Shown: one piece after another, positions 17,391 to 25,160 of the stretch
How positions within the stretch are numbered: the stretch's first letter is position 1
Layout of the letters: each line of letters begins with the position of its first letter
Source: Streptomyces mirabilis
GTDB lineage: Bacteria; Actinomycetota; Actinomycetes; Streptomycetales; Streptomycetaceae
DNA: 64,000 bases
Direction of reading: 5' to 3'
Assembly: GCF_039503195.1 (NCBI RefSeq)
Contig: NZ_JBCJKP010000001.1
Coordinates: 1,736,001-1,800,000 of the forward strand
Notes under the pieces: model-generated
Told to the model about the DNA's origin: nothing
Databases searched by the model: none
The model's input: the letters and a program-made list of their open reading frames with translations, nothing else
Made by a program: the position numbers and the translations under genes

Positions 17391-17996
17391 TCACGCACCT
17401 CGCCAGAGGTTGGCGAACGCCGCGTTCTCGATGGACCGGCGCTGGCGTACCGCTTCCAGTTCCATGACCGCGTCGTTGACGGCGGCCAGCACGGTCGTCA
17501 CCGCGTCGTCGGTCACGACCGGTACGTCCACGCCCTGCTCGGCCGGAATCCCGACGGCCGCCGCGAGGGAGACGAGGACGGGCTCGTCGGCGGCCCAGCG
17601 GTGCAGGGCCCGGCGCCGGGCGGGCGAGTCGACCACGACCATCCGGACGGCTCCGAAAGGCAGTCTGCGTCGGCGTTGCCGGGTCAGCTGACCGTCCGCC
17701 TCGAGGGCGGCCAGATGGACCGCGGCCAGGCCGCGCCCCCTGCGCCACAGCCAGTCCTCGACCGGCTCGTAGGGCACCTGACGTACGAGTGAGGACGCCG
17801 CCTCGGCCAGGAGGCGGTCCTCCGTCGTCGGCTGCGGGGCCGGCACGAGGCGGTCGCCGTCCAGGTGGACGGCGTCAGCGGCGAGGAGGTCGATCACCTC
17901 GGCCCCGGCGAGTGCGAGGGAGAGGTCGCCCTGCCCCACGGTGCGGTCCGGGTCCACGTCCATGGCGGTGATCAAGAGGTCCCTGGCCGTGGTCAT
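17391..17996 (-). CDS. GPP34 (GOLPH3/Vps74-like) family protein
   Basis: This 201-residue protein matches the GPP34 fold: start MTTARDLLITAMD, GDLSLALAGAEVIDLL, a middle LVRQVPYEPVEDWLWRRG, and a C-terminal NDAVMELEAVRQRR. Eukaryotic relatives bind phosphatidylinositol 4-phosphate; Streptomyces carries many paralogues of unclear role. ATG 17996 follows GGGGGAG at six bases. Two nearly identical 19-bp direct repeats lie just upstream and may be a promoter or activator site. Confidence 0.88.
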   Translation of the reverse strand: MTTARDLLITAMDVDPDRTVGQGDLSLALAGAEVIDLLAADAVHLDGDRLVPAPQPTTEDRLLAEAASSLVRQVPYEPVEDWLWRRGRGLAAVHLAALEADGQLTRQRRRRLPFGAVRMVVVDSPARRRALHRWAADEPVLVSLAAAVGIPAEQGVDVPVVTDDAVTTVLAAVNDAVMELEAVRQRRSIENAAFANLWRGA

Positions 17997-18019
17997 AGAT
18001 GGCTCCCCCACACAGTCTC

Positions 18020-18061
18020 CGGAGGGGCAAGCCTACGATCTTCGGAGGGGAAAGCCTACGA
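18020..18061 (-). promoter_or_regulatory. Paired 19-bp direct repeats upstream of the GPP34 gene
   Basis: CGGAGGGGCAAGCCTACGA (18020-18038) and CGGAGGGGAAAGCCTACGA (18043-18061) match at 18 of 19 positions, are spaced 23 bp apart and lie 24 bp before the start codon. The position fits a promoter-proximal regulator site, or a small promoter duplication. Confidence 0.5.
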
Positions 18062-18094
18062 ACCTCCACCGCTCGGCGCGGGTGCGCGCGGAGC

Positions 18095-18135
18095 GGAGCA
18101 GGGGCCCGTCGCTCCCTGCGACGGGCCCCCTGCTC
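18095..18135 (-). terminator. Long GC hairpin after the CsbD gene
   Basis: An 18-bp stem (GGAGCAGGGGCCCGTCGC and its complement with a one-base bulge) encloses a five-base loop. It lies 35 bp beyond the stop of the leftward CsbD-like gene. Confidence 0.7.
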
Positions 18136-18169
18136 CGTGTCAACCGTCCGCCCCACGAGCGGCCGGGCA

Positions 18170-18343
18170 TCAGCCGCGGAAGATGTCCTTGGTCTTCTCC
18201 TTCGCCTGACGCGCGTCACCCTTGGCCTTCTCCACGCGCCCCTCGGCCGTCATCCGCTCGTTGCCCACGGCACGACCCGTGGTCTCCTTGATCTTGCCCT
18301 TGGCCTGCTCGGCCTTGGCCTTGGCTTTCTGGTCGCGAGCCAT
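18170..18343 (-). CDS. CsbD-family stress protein
   Basis: This is a 57-residue, very hydrophilic Lys/Ala/Glu-rich protein beginning MARDQKAKAKAEQAKGKIKE, typical of the CsbD family, whose members are induced by general stress via alternative sigma factors. The ATG at 18343 follows GAGAGGTGAG; an in-frame ATG three codons upstream is less well placed. It is a single-gene unit closed by a strong hairpin. The biochemical function of the family is unknown. Confidence 0.85.
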   Translation of the reverse strand: MARDQKAKAKAEQAKGKIKETTGRAVGNERMTAEGRVEKAKGDARQAKEKTKDIFRG

Positions 18344-18427
18344 GGAACTCACCTCTCGGTGCTCTCGGCATCAGGTGCTCACTGACCCGTGTGACCCTGG
18401 GCAGATCGTGTAAACATGCCTGGTCCA

Positions 18428-18541
18428 TGGAGTTCGCGGGGTCCGTGGGGTTCATGGGGTCCGTGGGGTCCGTGGGGTCCGTGGGGTCCGTGGGGTCCGT
18501 GGGGTCCGTGGGGTCCGTGGGGTCCGTGGGGTCCGTGGGGA
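18428..18541. repeat. 9-bp tandem repeat array (GGGGTCCGT), about ten perfect copies plus degenerate flanks
   Basis: From about 18455 to 18540 the 9-mer GGGGTCCGT is repeated head to tail without interruption, with two degenerate units before it. It lies between the SGNH esterase stop and the CsbD promoter region. Because the period is a multiple of three, all frames stay open (Gly-Pro-His on the minus strand, Gly-Ser-Val on the plus strand). I do not think it is translated. Confidence 0.9.
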
Positions 18542-18559
18542 TCGCGCATCACGCAGGAG

Positions 18560-19465
18560 CTACAGCCGCCGGAGCACCGCCCCGGCCATGACCGCCTCGC
18601 CCTTGGCGTTGGGGTGTGCGGGGGCGGCGGGCGATGCGGGCTGCAGCGGCTCGATCCACCGGTCGGCGGGCGCCTTGCACATGTCGTGTCCGACGGTGGG
18701 TTTGTACGTGTCGACGTATTCGGCACGGCTGAACAGGGCCACCGTGCGCATCATCAGGTTGAGCCGCTTCCCGACGTCACGCAGGTAGGCGAAGTCCTTG
18801 GCGGCGAAGGGGACGGACGGATAGCAGCCGCTGCCGTCGTCGGGCAGGAGGTCCGGGTAGCCGACCACGAGCACGCGGGCGTGCGGGGCCCTGTCGTGCA
18901 CGGCGCGCAGCACCCGCGCGATCTTGGGAGCCGTCTCGATGATGTTCCGCGTCAGCTGGTCGAAGCCCGAGGAGTTGTAGTACTGCTGGCAGGGGTTGCC
19001 CGACGGGTCCTTGGAACTCAGCGCGGCACAGGTGCCGATGATGGAGCCGAAGCCGATGTCGTTGCCGCCTATCTGCACGGTCACCAGATCCGTGGAGCGC
19101 TCGACGGCGTCCAGTTGCGGTCCGTTGGTTCCCTGCGCCTTCCACATGTCGTCGGTCGTCGCGCCGGCGCAGCTCACGTCCATGAACGTTCTCGTCGGCC
19201 GCCGCGCCGCGACGAGCGAGGGGTAGTTCTGGTCGGAGCGGGCGCAGTCGGCGTCCACCTGACGAGGAATCAGGGGTCCGGAGGTGTACGAGTCGCCGAG
19301 CGCCACGTAGTCGGTCCCCCGGTGGGAGTGCGGTCCGCTCGCGACGGCGGGAGACGCGGAGGCGACGCCGAGGAGCAGGACACCGCAACCGAGGGCGGCT
19401 CCCAGCGCGGAGGTGTGTCGTCGTCTTCGGATGGCGTCGCCCCGGACCACGTGATGGTTCATCAT
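18560..19465 (-). CDS. Secreted SGNH/GDSL-family esterase
   Basis: This 301-residue exported hydrolase has a twin-Arg-like n-region (RRRRHTSALG), a hydrophobic core and cleavage near ASPAVASG. All four SGNH blocks are present: the nucleophile Ser in VALGDSYTSG, Gly in SCAGATTDDM, Asn in QIGGNDIGF and the catalytic His in AHPNAKGEAV. Cysteines fit the disulfides of Streptomyces SGNH lipases. Two consecutive ATGs (19465, 19462) follow GGAGGAG. A TACCGGCCGGTA palindrome lies 55 bp upstream. Confidence 0.92.
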   Translation of the reverse strand: MMNHHVVRGDAIRRRRHTSALGAALGCGVLLLGVASASPAVASGPHSHRGTDYVALGDSYTSGPLIPRQVDADCARSDQNYPSLVAARRPTRTFMDVSCAGATTDDMWKAQGTNGPQLDAVERSTDLVTVQIGGNDIGFGSIIGTCAALSSKDPSGNPCQQYYNSSGFDQLTRNIIETAPKIARVLRAVHDRAPHARVLVVGYPDLLPDDGSGCYPSVPFAAKDFAYLRDVGKRLNLMMRTVALFSRAEYVDTYKPTVGHDMCKAPADRWIEPLQPASPAAPAHPNAKGEAVMAGAVLRRL

Positions 19466-19519
19466 CTCTCCTCCGTCGACACTGACTCGGCGTTCCTTGC
19501 AGGCTCAACATCGCTTGTA

Positions 19520-19531
19520 TACCGGCCGGTA
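19520..19531. promoter_or_regulatory. Palindromic operator-like site upstream of the SGNH esterase
   Basis: TACCGGCCGGTA is a perfect 12-bp palindrome about 55 bp before the esterase start. Palindromes of this form are common TetR-family operators in Streptomyces; no regulator gene is adjacent. Confidence 0.45.
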
Positions 19532-19567
19532 GGTCGCTGGAGAAGAGATCTGTCACATATGCGGGAA

Positions 19568-19598
19568 ACCCCGTCCCCCCGAGTACCGGAGACGGGGT
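19568..19598 (-). terminator. Hairpin after the SDR/tautomerase/MFS operon
   Basis: The stem ACCCCGTC/GACGGGGT (8 bp) with a 15-base loop lies 51 bp beyond the SDR stop, separating it from the esterase gene on the same strand. Confidence 0.55.
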
Positions 19599-19648
19599 CT
19601 CGCGGCGCACCCGCCGCGGTACGGCGAGGGGCGTCGGGTCATGTGCCG

Positions 19649-20383
19649 TCAGGCGATGGTTCCGCCGCCGTCGACGTACACGGTGGTGCCCGTCGCGTAG
19701 GCGTTGCCGGTGACGAAGAGCACCGCCTGGGCGACGTCGGCCGCCTCCCCCACGCGCCCCACGGGCAGGCGTTGCGTCGCCGCCTCGTACATCCGCTCGC
19801 GGGCGGTGACGTCCATCCCCTCCCAGAGCGGGGTCCGCAGCAGTCCCGGCGAGACGGCGTTGACGCGCAACGGCGCGTACTCCAGGGCCAGGCCGCGCAC
19901 GAGGGCCTCGAGGGCGGCGTTGATGGCGCTCTGCAGGGCCGAGGCCCGGCCCGGCCGCTGGGAGAGGTAGCCGGCGAGCAGTGTCAGCGACCCGGAGGGC
20001 CGGACGCGGACGGACCGGGCGATCCGGTAAGCGCCCCAGAACTTGCTGTCCATGGCGGCGTACGCGTCGGCCAGCGGCAGGGCGTCGACCCGCCCCATGG
20101 GGGTCTCCCCCGCCGAGACGACTACGTGGTCGAACTCCCCGGCGGTGGCGGCGAACTTCTCCACCTCCTCCTCTGAACGGATGTCCAGGGTCTGCCCGTT
20201 CACCGCCCCGCCGCCGGACGCGGTGAGCCCGCCGAGCACCGCGAGGGCCGCGTCGAGCCGCTGCGGGCTGCGCGAGGCGATGACGGTGTCGGCGCCCTGC
20301 GTGACGAACTCCCGGGCGGTGGCGAGGCCGACACCGGAGGTGCCGCCGACGACCAGGACGCGCTGGTCTGCGTATGCGCTCAT
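19649..20383 (-). CDS. SDR-family oxidoreductase lacking the classical YxxxK
   Basis: This is a 244-residue Rossmann enzyme with cofactor motif VVGGTSGVGLA and C-terminal YVDGGGTIA. Where classical short-chain dehydrogenases have Tyr-xxx-Lys, this protein reads RASALQSAINAALEAL, so neither catalytic residue is present. A subgroup of small SDRs shares this. It is the last gene of a leftward operon (MFS, tautomerase, SDR) opposite an ArsR repressor. It may act on a small carbonyl compound or serve as a binding protein. Confidence 0.85.
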   Translation of the reverse strand: MSAYADQRVLVVGGTSGVGLATAREFVTQGADTVIASRSPQRLDAALAVLGGLTASGGGAVNGQTLDIRSEEEVEKFAATAGEFDHVVVSAGETPMGRVDALPLADAYAAMDSKFWGAYRIARSVRVRPSGSLTLLAGYLSQRPGRASALQSAINAALEALVRGLALEYAPLRVNAVSPGLLRTPLWEGMDVTARERMYEAATQRLPVGRVGEAADVAQAVLFVTGNAYATGTTVYVDGGGTIA

Positions 20384-20423
20384 GACTGGTTCTGCTCCTG
20401 TACGTGGAGGGGGGCGGGGCCGG

Positions 20424-20813
20424 TCAGGCCGCGGGACGGTCGCTGTGGTCCGCGGACCGGGTCCGGGCGAAGCTCGGGCGGTCCAGCTCGGTGATCTGGA
20501 CGGAGATGTCGCAGGCCGTCTCGCGCAGGGTCGCCTCGAAGGCGTCGGCGAGTACGGTCAGGGCGGCCTCGCTCACCGCCGTCCTGGCCTCCGGGGACTT
20601 GCCGCCGAACGTCCGCACGTCGAGGTTGACGAACGACTGCTCGCGGGTGCCGTCCCCGATGAAGTACTGGTCCATGCGGACGGCACGGCTCTTGAAGTCC
20701 TGGATGCGGAAGCCTCCGACCGAGGCCAGTTCGATGTGCAGCTTCCCGAAGAGGGCGGCCGGGTCTATGCGCTCCCGGACGTTGCCGGAGTATTCGAGCA
20801 CGAGGTGAGGCAT
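20424..20813 (-). CDS. 5-carboxymethyl-2-hydroxymuconate delta-isomerase-like tautomerase
   Basis: This is a 129-residue tautomerase-superfamily protein. After Met removal the catalytic Pro1 would be N-terminal (MPHLVLEYSGN), the hallmark of CHMI/HpaF enzymes. The core includes the segment VRMDQYFIGDG and a conserved Arg-rich beta region. The family isomerises enol/keto forms of muconate derivatives in homoprotocatechuate breakdown, but no other genes of that pathway are nearby. Here it lies between an SDR and an MFS transporter gene and may detoxify the exported compound. Confidence 0.85.
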   Translation of the reverse strand: MPHLVLEYSGNVRERIDPAALFGKLHIELASVGGFRIQDFKSRAVRMDQYFIGDGTREQSFVNLDVRTFGGKSPEARTAVSEAALTVLADAFEATLRETACDISVQITELDRPSFARTRSADHSDRPAA

Positions 20814-20855
20814 GGAACGGGGACTCCTTGGGGTAGGGCGACCGGGCGGCGGCCT

Positions 20856-22313
20856 TCAGCGCGCGTCGGCGGTCTTCAGAGCGGGCTCGGACCCGGCCTG
20901 GGATGCGGCGGCCGTCGGTGCCGTCGCGGTGGTCACCTGCCGCCTGGGCAGGCCGACCGCGCTGAGCACCGCGCTGATCGCGAGGGCCACCACGGCGCAG
21001 AGCAGGGCCGCGCGCAGGCCGGACAGGAAGTGGTCGGAGGCGGCCTGGCCGACGAGAAGACCCATTACCGCGACCCCGATGAGGCCGCCCAGCTGACGCG
21101 AGGCGTTGAGGACCCCGGAGGCGATGCCGGCGTTGGCCGGGTCCACGGACCCGAGCATGGCGTTGGTCATGGAGGGGACGACCAGGCCGATGCCGAATCC
21201 GGCGACGACGAACTGCGCGGTCATCTGCGCGTACGCCCCGGAGTCGACGACGGGGACCGTGGCCAGGTAGCCGAGGACGGCGAGGGTGTTGCCGGTGATC
21301 AGTACGGTCCGGGCGCCGTAGCGCTTGACCAGCGGACCGCACGACAGGTTCGCGATCATGATGGCGGCCGTCATCGGGAGGAACGCCAGTCCGGCGCCGA
21401 TGGGCGAGTAGTCCCAGACCTGCTGGAAGAAGAGGCTGAAGACGAAGATCAGGCCGTAGAAGGCGAAGTTCAGCAGCACTCCGATGAGGGACGTGGAACT
21501 GAACGCCCGTCGGCCGAACAGGTGGAGGGGCAGCATCGGGTCGCCACTGCGGCGCTCCACCGCGAGAAAGCCGAGCAGCGCGACCAGGAAGACGGCCAGG
21601 CAGGTCAGAACGGTGGCCGAGGACCAGCCCTGCGCGTTGGCCTCCACGATCGCTCCGGTGAACGCGCCCAGGCCGACGACGGCGAGCAACTGACCGGGCA
21701 GGTCCAGCGAGCGGCGCACCGAGGCGTCGCGCGCGGGGGCGGGCCTGGCGTGGGCTCGCACGAGCACGATGCCGACGGCGGCGATGGGGACGTTGACGTA
21801 GAAGATCGAGCGCCAGCCGAGCGAGTCGACCAGCAGGCCGCCCACGACCGGGCCGAGCGCGAGGGCGAGTCCGCCGGCCGCGGCCCAGAGGCTCACGGCG
21901 CGGGTGCGTTCCGCCGGGTCGGGGAAGTTGGTGTTCACGATCGACAGCGAGGACGGCACGATCATCGCGGCGCCGACGCCCTGGACCACACGGGCGGCGA
22001 TGAGGGCGACCAACGAGGGGGCGGCGCCGCAGGCCAGGGACGTCACGGCGAACAACGCGAAGCCCGCCATGAAGATCTGCTTGGGGTCGTAACGGTCGCC
22101 CATGGCGCCGGCGGTCAGGAGGAAGGCCGCGAAGGTGAGCGTGTAGCCGTTGATCACCCACTCAAGACCGGACAGACTGCCGCCGAAGTCCGCACCGAGC
22201 GCCTTGGTGGCGACGTTCACGACGCTGACGTCCAGGATGACGACCACGAAACCGAGGCAGGCCGCGAACAGCGTCAGTCCCGGCCGGGTCTTGTGGGGTT
22301 GGGTCTGAGGCAC
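20856..22313 (-). CDS. DHA2-family MFS drug exporter (14 TM)
   Basis: This 485-residue proton-driven exporter of the EmrB/QacA type has about 14 hydrophobic helices. The motif LDVSVVNVATKAL in TM1 and GPVVGGLLVDSLGWRSIFYV (motif C region) identify the family. I chose GTG 22313 (VPQTQPHKT) because GGAAGG lies just upstream; the longer reading frame to 22451 would overlap the operator. It heads the operon with the tautomerase and SDR genes. It is probably repressed by the divergent ArsR protein and may export a locus product or toxin. Confidence 0.9.
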   Translation of the reverse strand: MPQTQPHKTRPGLTLFAACLGFVVVILDVSVVNVATKALGADFGGSLSGLEWVINGYTLTFAAFLLTAGAMGDRYDPKQIFMAGFALFAVTSLACGAAPSLVALIAARVVQGVGAAMIVPSSLSIVNTNFPDPAERTRAVSLWAAAGGLALALGPVVGGLLVDSLGWRSIFYVNVPIAAVGIVLVRAHARPAPARDASVRRSLDLPGQLLAVVGLGAFTGAIVEANAQGWSSATVLTCLAVFLVALLGFLAVERRSGDPMLPLHLFGRRAFSSTSLIGVLLNFAFYGLIFVFSLFFQQVWDYSPIGAGLAFLPMTAAIMIANLSCGPLVKRYGARTVLITGNTLAVLGYLATVPVVDSGAYAQMTAQFVVAGFGIGLVVPSMTNAMLGSVDPANAGIASGVLNASRQLGGLIGVAVMGLLVGQAASDHFLSGLRAALLCAVVALAISAVLSAVGLPRRQVTTATAPTAAASQAGSEPALKTADAR

Positions 22314-22379
22314 GGTTTTCCTTCCGTCGTGCCGGAGGGCGGTGAGCCGGAGCCGGGCGATACGCAGCGGGCTCCGGTA

Positions 22380-22405
22380 GACTGTTCGCCTACAAGCGAA
22401 CAGTC
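22380..22405. promoter_or_regulatory. Perfect 10-bp inverted repeat between the MFS operon and the ArsR gene
   Basis: GACTGTTCGC, six bases, then GCGAACAGTC: a perfect inverted repeat 67 bp before the MFS start and 86 bp before the ArsR start. The symmetry and position fit an ArsR-family operator controlling both directions. Confidence 0.75.
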
Positions 22406-22490
22406 CGAGTGTACGCAGATCATCGAACACTCTGCAATCCGTGTACGGCACGCCTCACGGACCAAGCGAGTCGGGACGGAGCAACCAGCC

Positions 22491-22916
22491 ATGACGGCAC
22501 AGAGCCGAGAGTCGACGGCACGGGGCGGGCGGGCGACCGTGGACAGCCGACAGCCGACGGCAGCCGCGAGTCACCGGACGCCGCCGGTCCACACTCCCCC
22601 GGGCGACGTACCGCTGGAGGCGGCGCTGCTCGCCCTCGCCGACCCGGTCCGCCAGACCCTGGTAAGGGAGTTGGCCGGGGCCGCCGACTGGGAACGGTCG
22701 TGCGGCAGCTTCGACGTGCCGGTCACCAAAGCGACCCTCAGCCGCCACTTCGCCGTACTGCGCGAGGCCGGCCTCCTGGAGCAGCGCGACGCCGGACCCA
22801 AGAGGCTCAACCGGCTGCGCCGCGCCGAGTTCGACGAGCGCTTCCCCGGCCTCCTCGCCCTGGTCCTGCGTACCGAGGACACCAAGGACACCAAGGACAC
22901 CAAGGACAAGGCCTGA
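22491..22916 (+). CDS. ArsR-family transcriptional regulator
   Basis: This 141-residue regulator has a winged-helix domain (about residues 40-125) with the recognition region VTKATLSRHFAVLREAGLL. It lacks the Cys pairs of metal-sensing ArsR proteins; one Cys (RSCGSFD) lies before the HTH. It may therefore sense a small organic ligand or redox state. The C-terminus carries a 9-bp repeat encoding DTKDTKDTK. It is divergent from the MFS/tautomerase/SDR operon across a perfect inverted repeat. The stop is five bases from the stop of the convergent acyltransferase gene. Confidence 0.87.
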   Translation: MTAQSRESTARGGRATVDSRQPTAAASHRTPPVHTPPGDVPLEAALLALADPVRQTLVRELAGAADWERSCGSFDVPVTKATLSRHFAVLREAGLLEQRDAGPKRLNRLRRAEFDERFPGLLALVLRTEDTKDTKDTKDKA

Positions 22917-22921
22917 ACACC

Positions 22922-24202
22922 TCATCGGGAAGCCCCCGCCGGCAGACCCCGACGCGCCGCGGCGGGGCGCAGCACGCGGTCGCGCAGTGCCTTCGCCATG
23001 GCGCGCACCGTGTCCGGGGCGGTGCTGGGGGTGCCGAAGGCCAGTGCCGTCGTGAACGCCCCGCCGAGGGTACCGAGATGGAGGACGACCCCGTAGTTGG
23101 CGCCCACGCGGTTGACCACGGTGCGATAGCCGGTGACCCGGGCGGTGTGCGGGCCGAGCGCCGGGTCGACGACACCGACGTTGGTGATGCAGATCCCGGC
23201 GGCCGACCGGGCGGCCGCGGTCTCCTCCACCGCCCGCCGGATCACCGCGTGGTCGCGCAGGGGCGGGCGCCACGCGGCGTCCGCCCGCGCCAGCGCCGCG
23301 GCGTAGTCACGGGCTTCGTGGACCGGATCGCCCCGGCCGACCCGCACGGGAACGTTCAGGACGTTGATGAAACAGCCCACGTCGGGCAGTTCGGCGCTCT
23401 CCCCGTATCGTCGCCGCAGCGACACGGCCGTGCACAGATTCACCTCCGAACGGCCCGTGGCCTCGGCGTACGAGTCGGCCAGCGCGACCGCGAAGAACTG
23501 ATTGACCGTCACCCTCCGCTCCCGGCACCAGGACTTGAGGGCCAGGCTCTCCTCCCGGGTGAACGTCAGCGGGACGAAGTCCGCGGCCCGTTCGTCCCAC
23601 GGCCGGTGCGCCGCGAACGGCAGGGGCTCGGGCCGCGGCACGAACTCCCGTACCGGGGCGTCCGGCCGCGCGGGTGGACGGTACGTCAACGCGTCGCCGT
23701 TGGGTGGCAGGGTCCGGACGTCGTGAACGCTCACCCCGTCGGGCGGGGCGAACAGCGCGTCCAGCAGAGCGCGGACCACGGCACCGGTGGAGTGGCCGTC
23801 CGAGATCGCGTGGTTGCGGGTGAAGTAGAGGTGCGACGCCCCCGCGCCCGGGTCGCGGACGAGGCGTAGCCGCCACAGTGGACCACCGGTCTCCAGCACG
23901 TCGTTGAGCTCCCCGCGCAGTACGTCGTCGGCCGATTCCGGCGTGCCGAGCGGGTCGTGTCGGATCTGTCCGGGCCGGAGTCCGGGACCGGTGGTGAACC
24001 ACAGGCCGTCGGGCCGCTCCTCCATGCGCAACGACAGCAGCGGCAGCTCGGCGGCCCACCGCTCGGCGCCGCGCCGGAAGTGCTCGGGGTCGAGGTCGCC
24101 GCGCACCGTGACATGGGTGGTGACCTGCGTGGTGCCGTGCATCAGCGCGTGGGTGCGGGCGAACGCCGCCTCGACGTCACTGAGTCGGCGCAGCGGGGTC
24201 AC
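22922..24202 (-). CDS. PapA/condensation-domain-type acyltransferase
   Basis: This 426-residue protein belongs to the CoA-dependent acyltransferase/NRPS condensation superfamily. The active-site His motif HxxxDG is present as NHAISDGHS (about residue 135), and the C-terminal half has ICITNVGVVD and NYGVVLHLGT. Stand-alone members such as PapA5 transfer acyl chains from a carrier protein to an alcohol or amine. GTG 24202 lies four bases after the FAH-fold gene stop. It is the last gene of the leftward operon, and I infer that it conjugates or releases the PKS-derived acyl chain. Confidence 0.82.
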   Translation of the reverse strand: MTPLRRLSDVEAAFARTHALMHGTTQVTTHVTVRGDLDPEHFRRGAERWAAELPLLSLRMEERPDGLWFTTGPGLRPGQIRHDPLGTPESADDVLRGELNDVLETGGPLWRLRLVRDPGAGASHLYFTRNHAISDGHSTGAVVRALLDALFAPPDGVSVHDVRTLPPNGDALTYRPPARPDAPVREFVPRPEPLPFAAHRPWDERAADFVPLTFTREESLALKSWCRERRVTVNQFFAVALADSYAEATGRSEVNLCTAVSLRRRYGESAELPDVGCFINVLNVPVRVGRGDPVHEARDYAAALARADAAWRPPLRDHAVIRRAVEETAAARSAAGICITNVGVVDPALGPHTARVTGYRTVVNRVGANYGVVLHLGTLGGAFTTALAFGTPSTAPDTVRAMAKALRDRVLRPAAARRGLPAGASR

Positions 24203-24206
24203 GGCG

Positions 24207-25091
24207 TCAGTCCTGTCCGGGGCGGCGCGTCCACACCAGCGGGTGGGACAGCCGCACACCGTGGCTCGCGACGTCGATGGTGACCCGGTCGCCGTCCCCG
24301 GTCCGGAACCCGGCGTGGAAGCTGCTGCGGTCGGCGCCGATGTAGACGTAGTGCACCCGGCCGGGGCGGTGCAGGGCCTCGTAGGAGAAGAGGCGCGACA
24401 TCATCGTGGGCAGGTCGTAGTGGAGGGCGTCGACACCGGTGGTGAACGGGCCCTTCCAGGCCGGTGCCCCGCCGCGCTCGACGGTGACCTCGCCCGTCAC
24501 CGAGCGCGGCGGTTCGCCGAGGTGCAGCCAGGGGGCCACCCCGGCGTCGCACAGCTTCGCGTACGACAGGTGTCCGGCGTGCTGTTGGAAGCGGCCTATG
24601 TCGGTGACGTCGTTGCCGAAGGTGTAGCCGGCGTAGCGGGGCGTCCCCCGTTCGTCGCCCACGTGGACGAGGACCACCTCGGCCTCCTCGCACACGGCCA
24701 CGGCGTCTCCGGGTACGGACAGCGCCTCGCCCGACACCTTCAGGACGTCCCCGAGCCCCTTGACGAACCAGTTGGGCTGGTCCGGCACCTCGGCGCCGAC
24801 CTTCACGTTGTGCGTCATCATGAAGCCGCTGACCAGCGCGTCCCCCACGTGAGCGGGCAGCAGCGGGGGCAGCAGCCGCGCCCGGTGACGGTCCGCGGAC
24901 GGTACGTCGACGGCCGCCCTGCCCCGGGTGAGCAGCGCGGCGGTGTCCGCCCCGTCGTCGGCCGCCGTGGTGAGCAGCGCGGCGAGGGTGTCACCGGCCA
25001 GGGGATACAGACGCAGGGACGCTCCGTCCTGCGGCACGCCCAGTCCGAAGTACCGCTCGTCGTCGTAGATGCATTCGAAGACCACCGTCAT
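24207..25091 (-). CDS. Fumarylacetoacetate hydrolase (FAH)-fold protein
   Basis: This is a 294-residue protein whose C-terminal part has FAH-superfamily features: an acidic E-x-E segment (CEEAEVVLVHV) and YTFGNDVTDIGRF, which resembles the metal-binding Asp region. Family members hydrolyse C-C bonds of beta-diketones or hydrate/decarboxylate oxo-dienoates. The usual substrate-loop sequences are diverged, so catalytic competence is uncertain. ATG 25091 follows AGGAGG at eight bases. It lies between the ThDP-enzyme gene (69 bp upstream) and the acyltransferase gene (4 bp downstream) in the operon. Confidence 0.75.
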   Translation of the reverse strand: MTVVFECIYDDERYFGLGVPQDGASLRLYPLAGDTLAALLTTAADDGADTAALLTRGRAAVDVPSADRHRARLLPPLLPAHVGDALVSGFMMTHNVKVGAEVPDQPNWFVKGLGDVLKVSGEALSVPGDAVAVCEEAEVVLVHVGDERGTPRYAGYTFGNDVTDIGRFQQHAGHLSYAKLCDAGVAPWLHLGEPPRSVTGEVTVERGGAPAWKGPFTTGVDALHYDLPTMMSRLFSYEALHRPGRVHYVYIGADRSSFHAGFRTGDGDRVTIDVASHGVRLSHPLVWTRRPGQD

Positions 25092-25160
25092 GGTGGGTGC
25101 CTCCTGGGAAGTCGCGGGCTGGGAAGACGGGGCCCGCCCGGTCCGGGCGGGCCGGTCCGG

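Noticed and set aside
18428..18541. Possible CRISPR array
   Set aside because: 9-bp head-to-tail units without spacers, and no cas genes anywhere in the window.
18379..18726. Collagen-like Gly-Pro-His ORF through the 9-bp repeat
   Set aside because: Arises because the repeat period is a multiple of three; overlaps the SGNH gene in another frame and has no ribosome site.
20043..22490. Plus-strand extension of the ArsR frame upstream to 20043
   Set aside because: Antisense to the MFS, tautomerase and SDR genes; the ArsR homology begins after the ATG at 22491.
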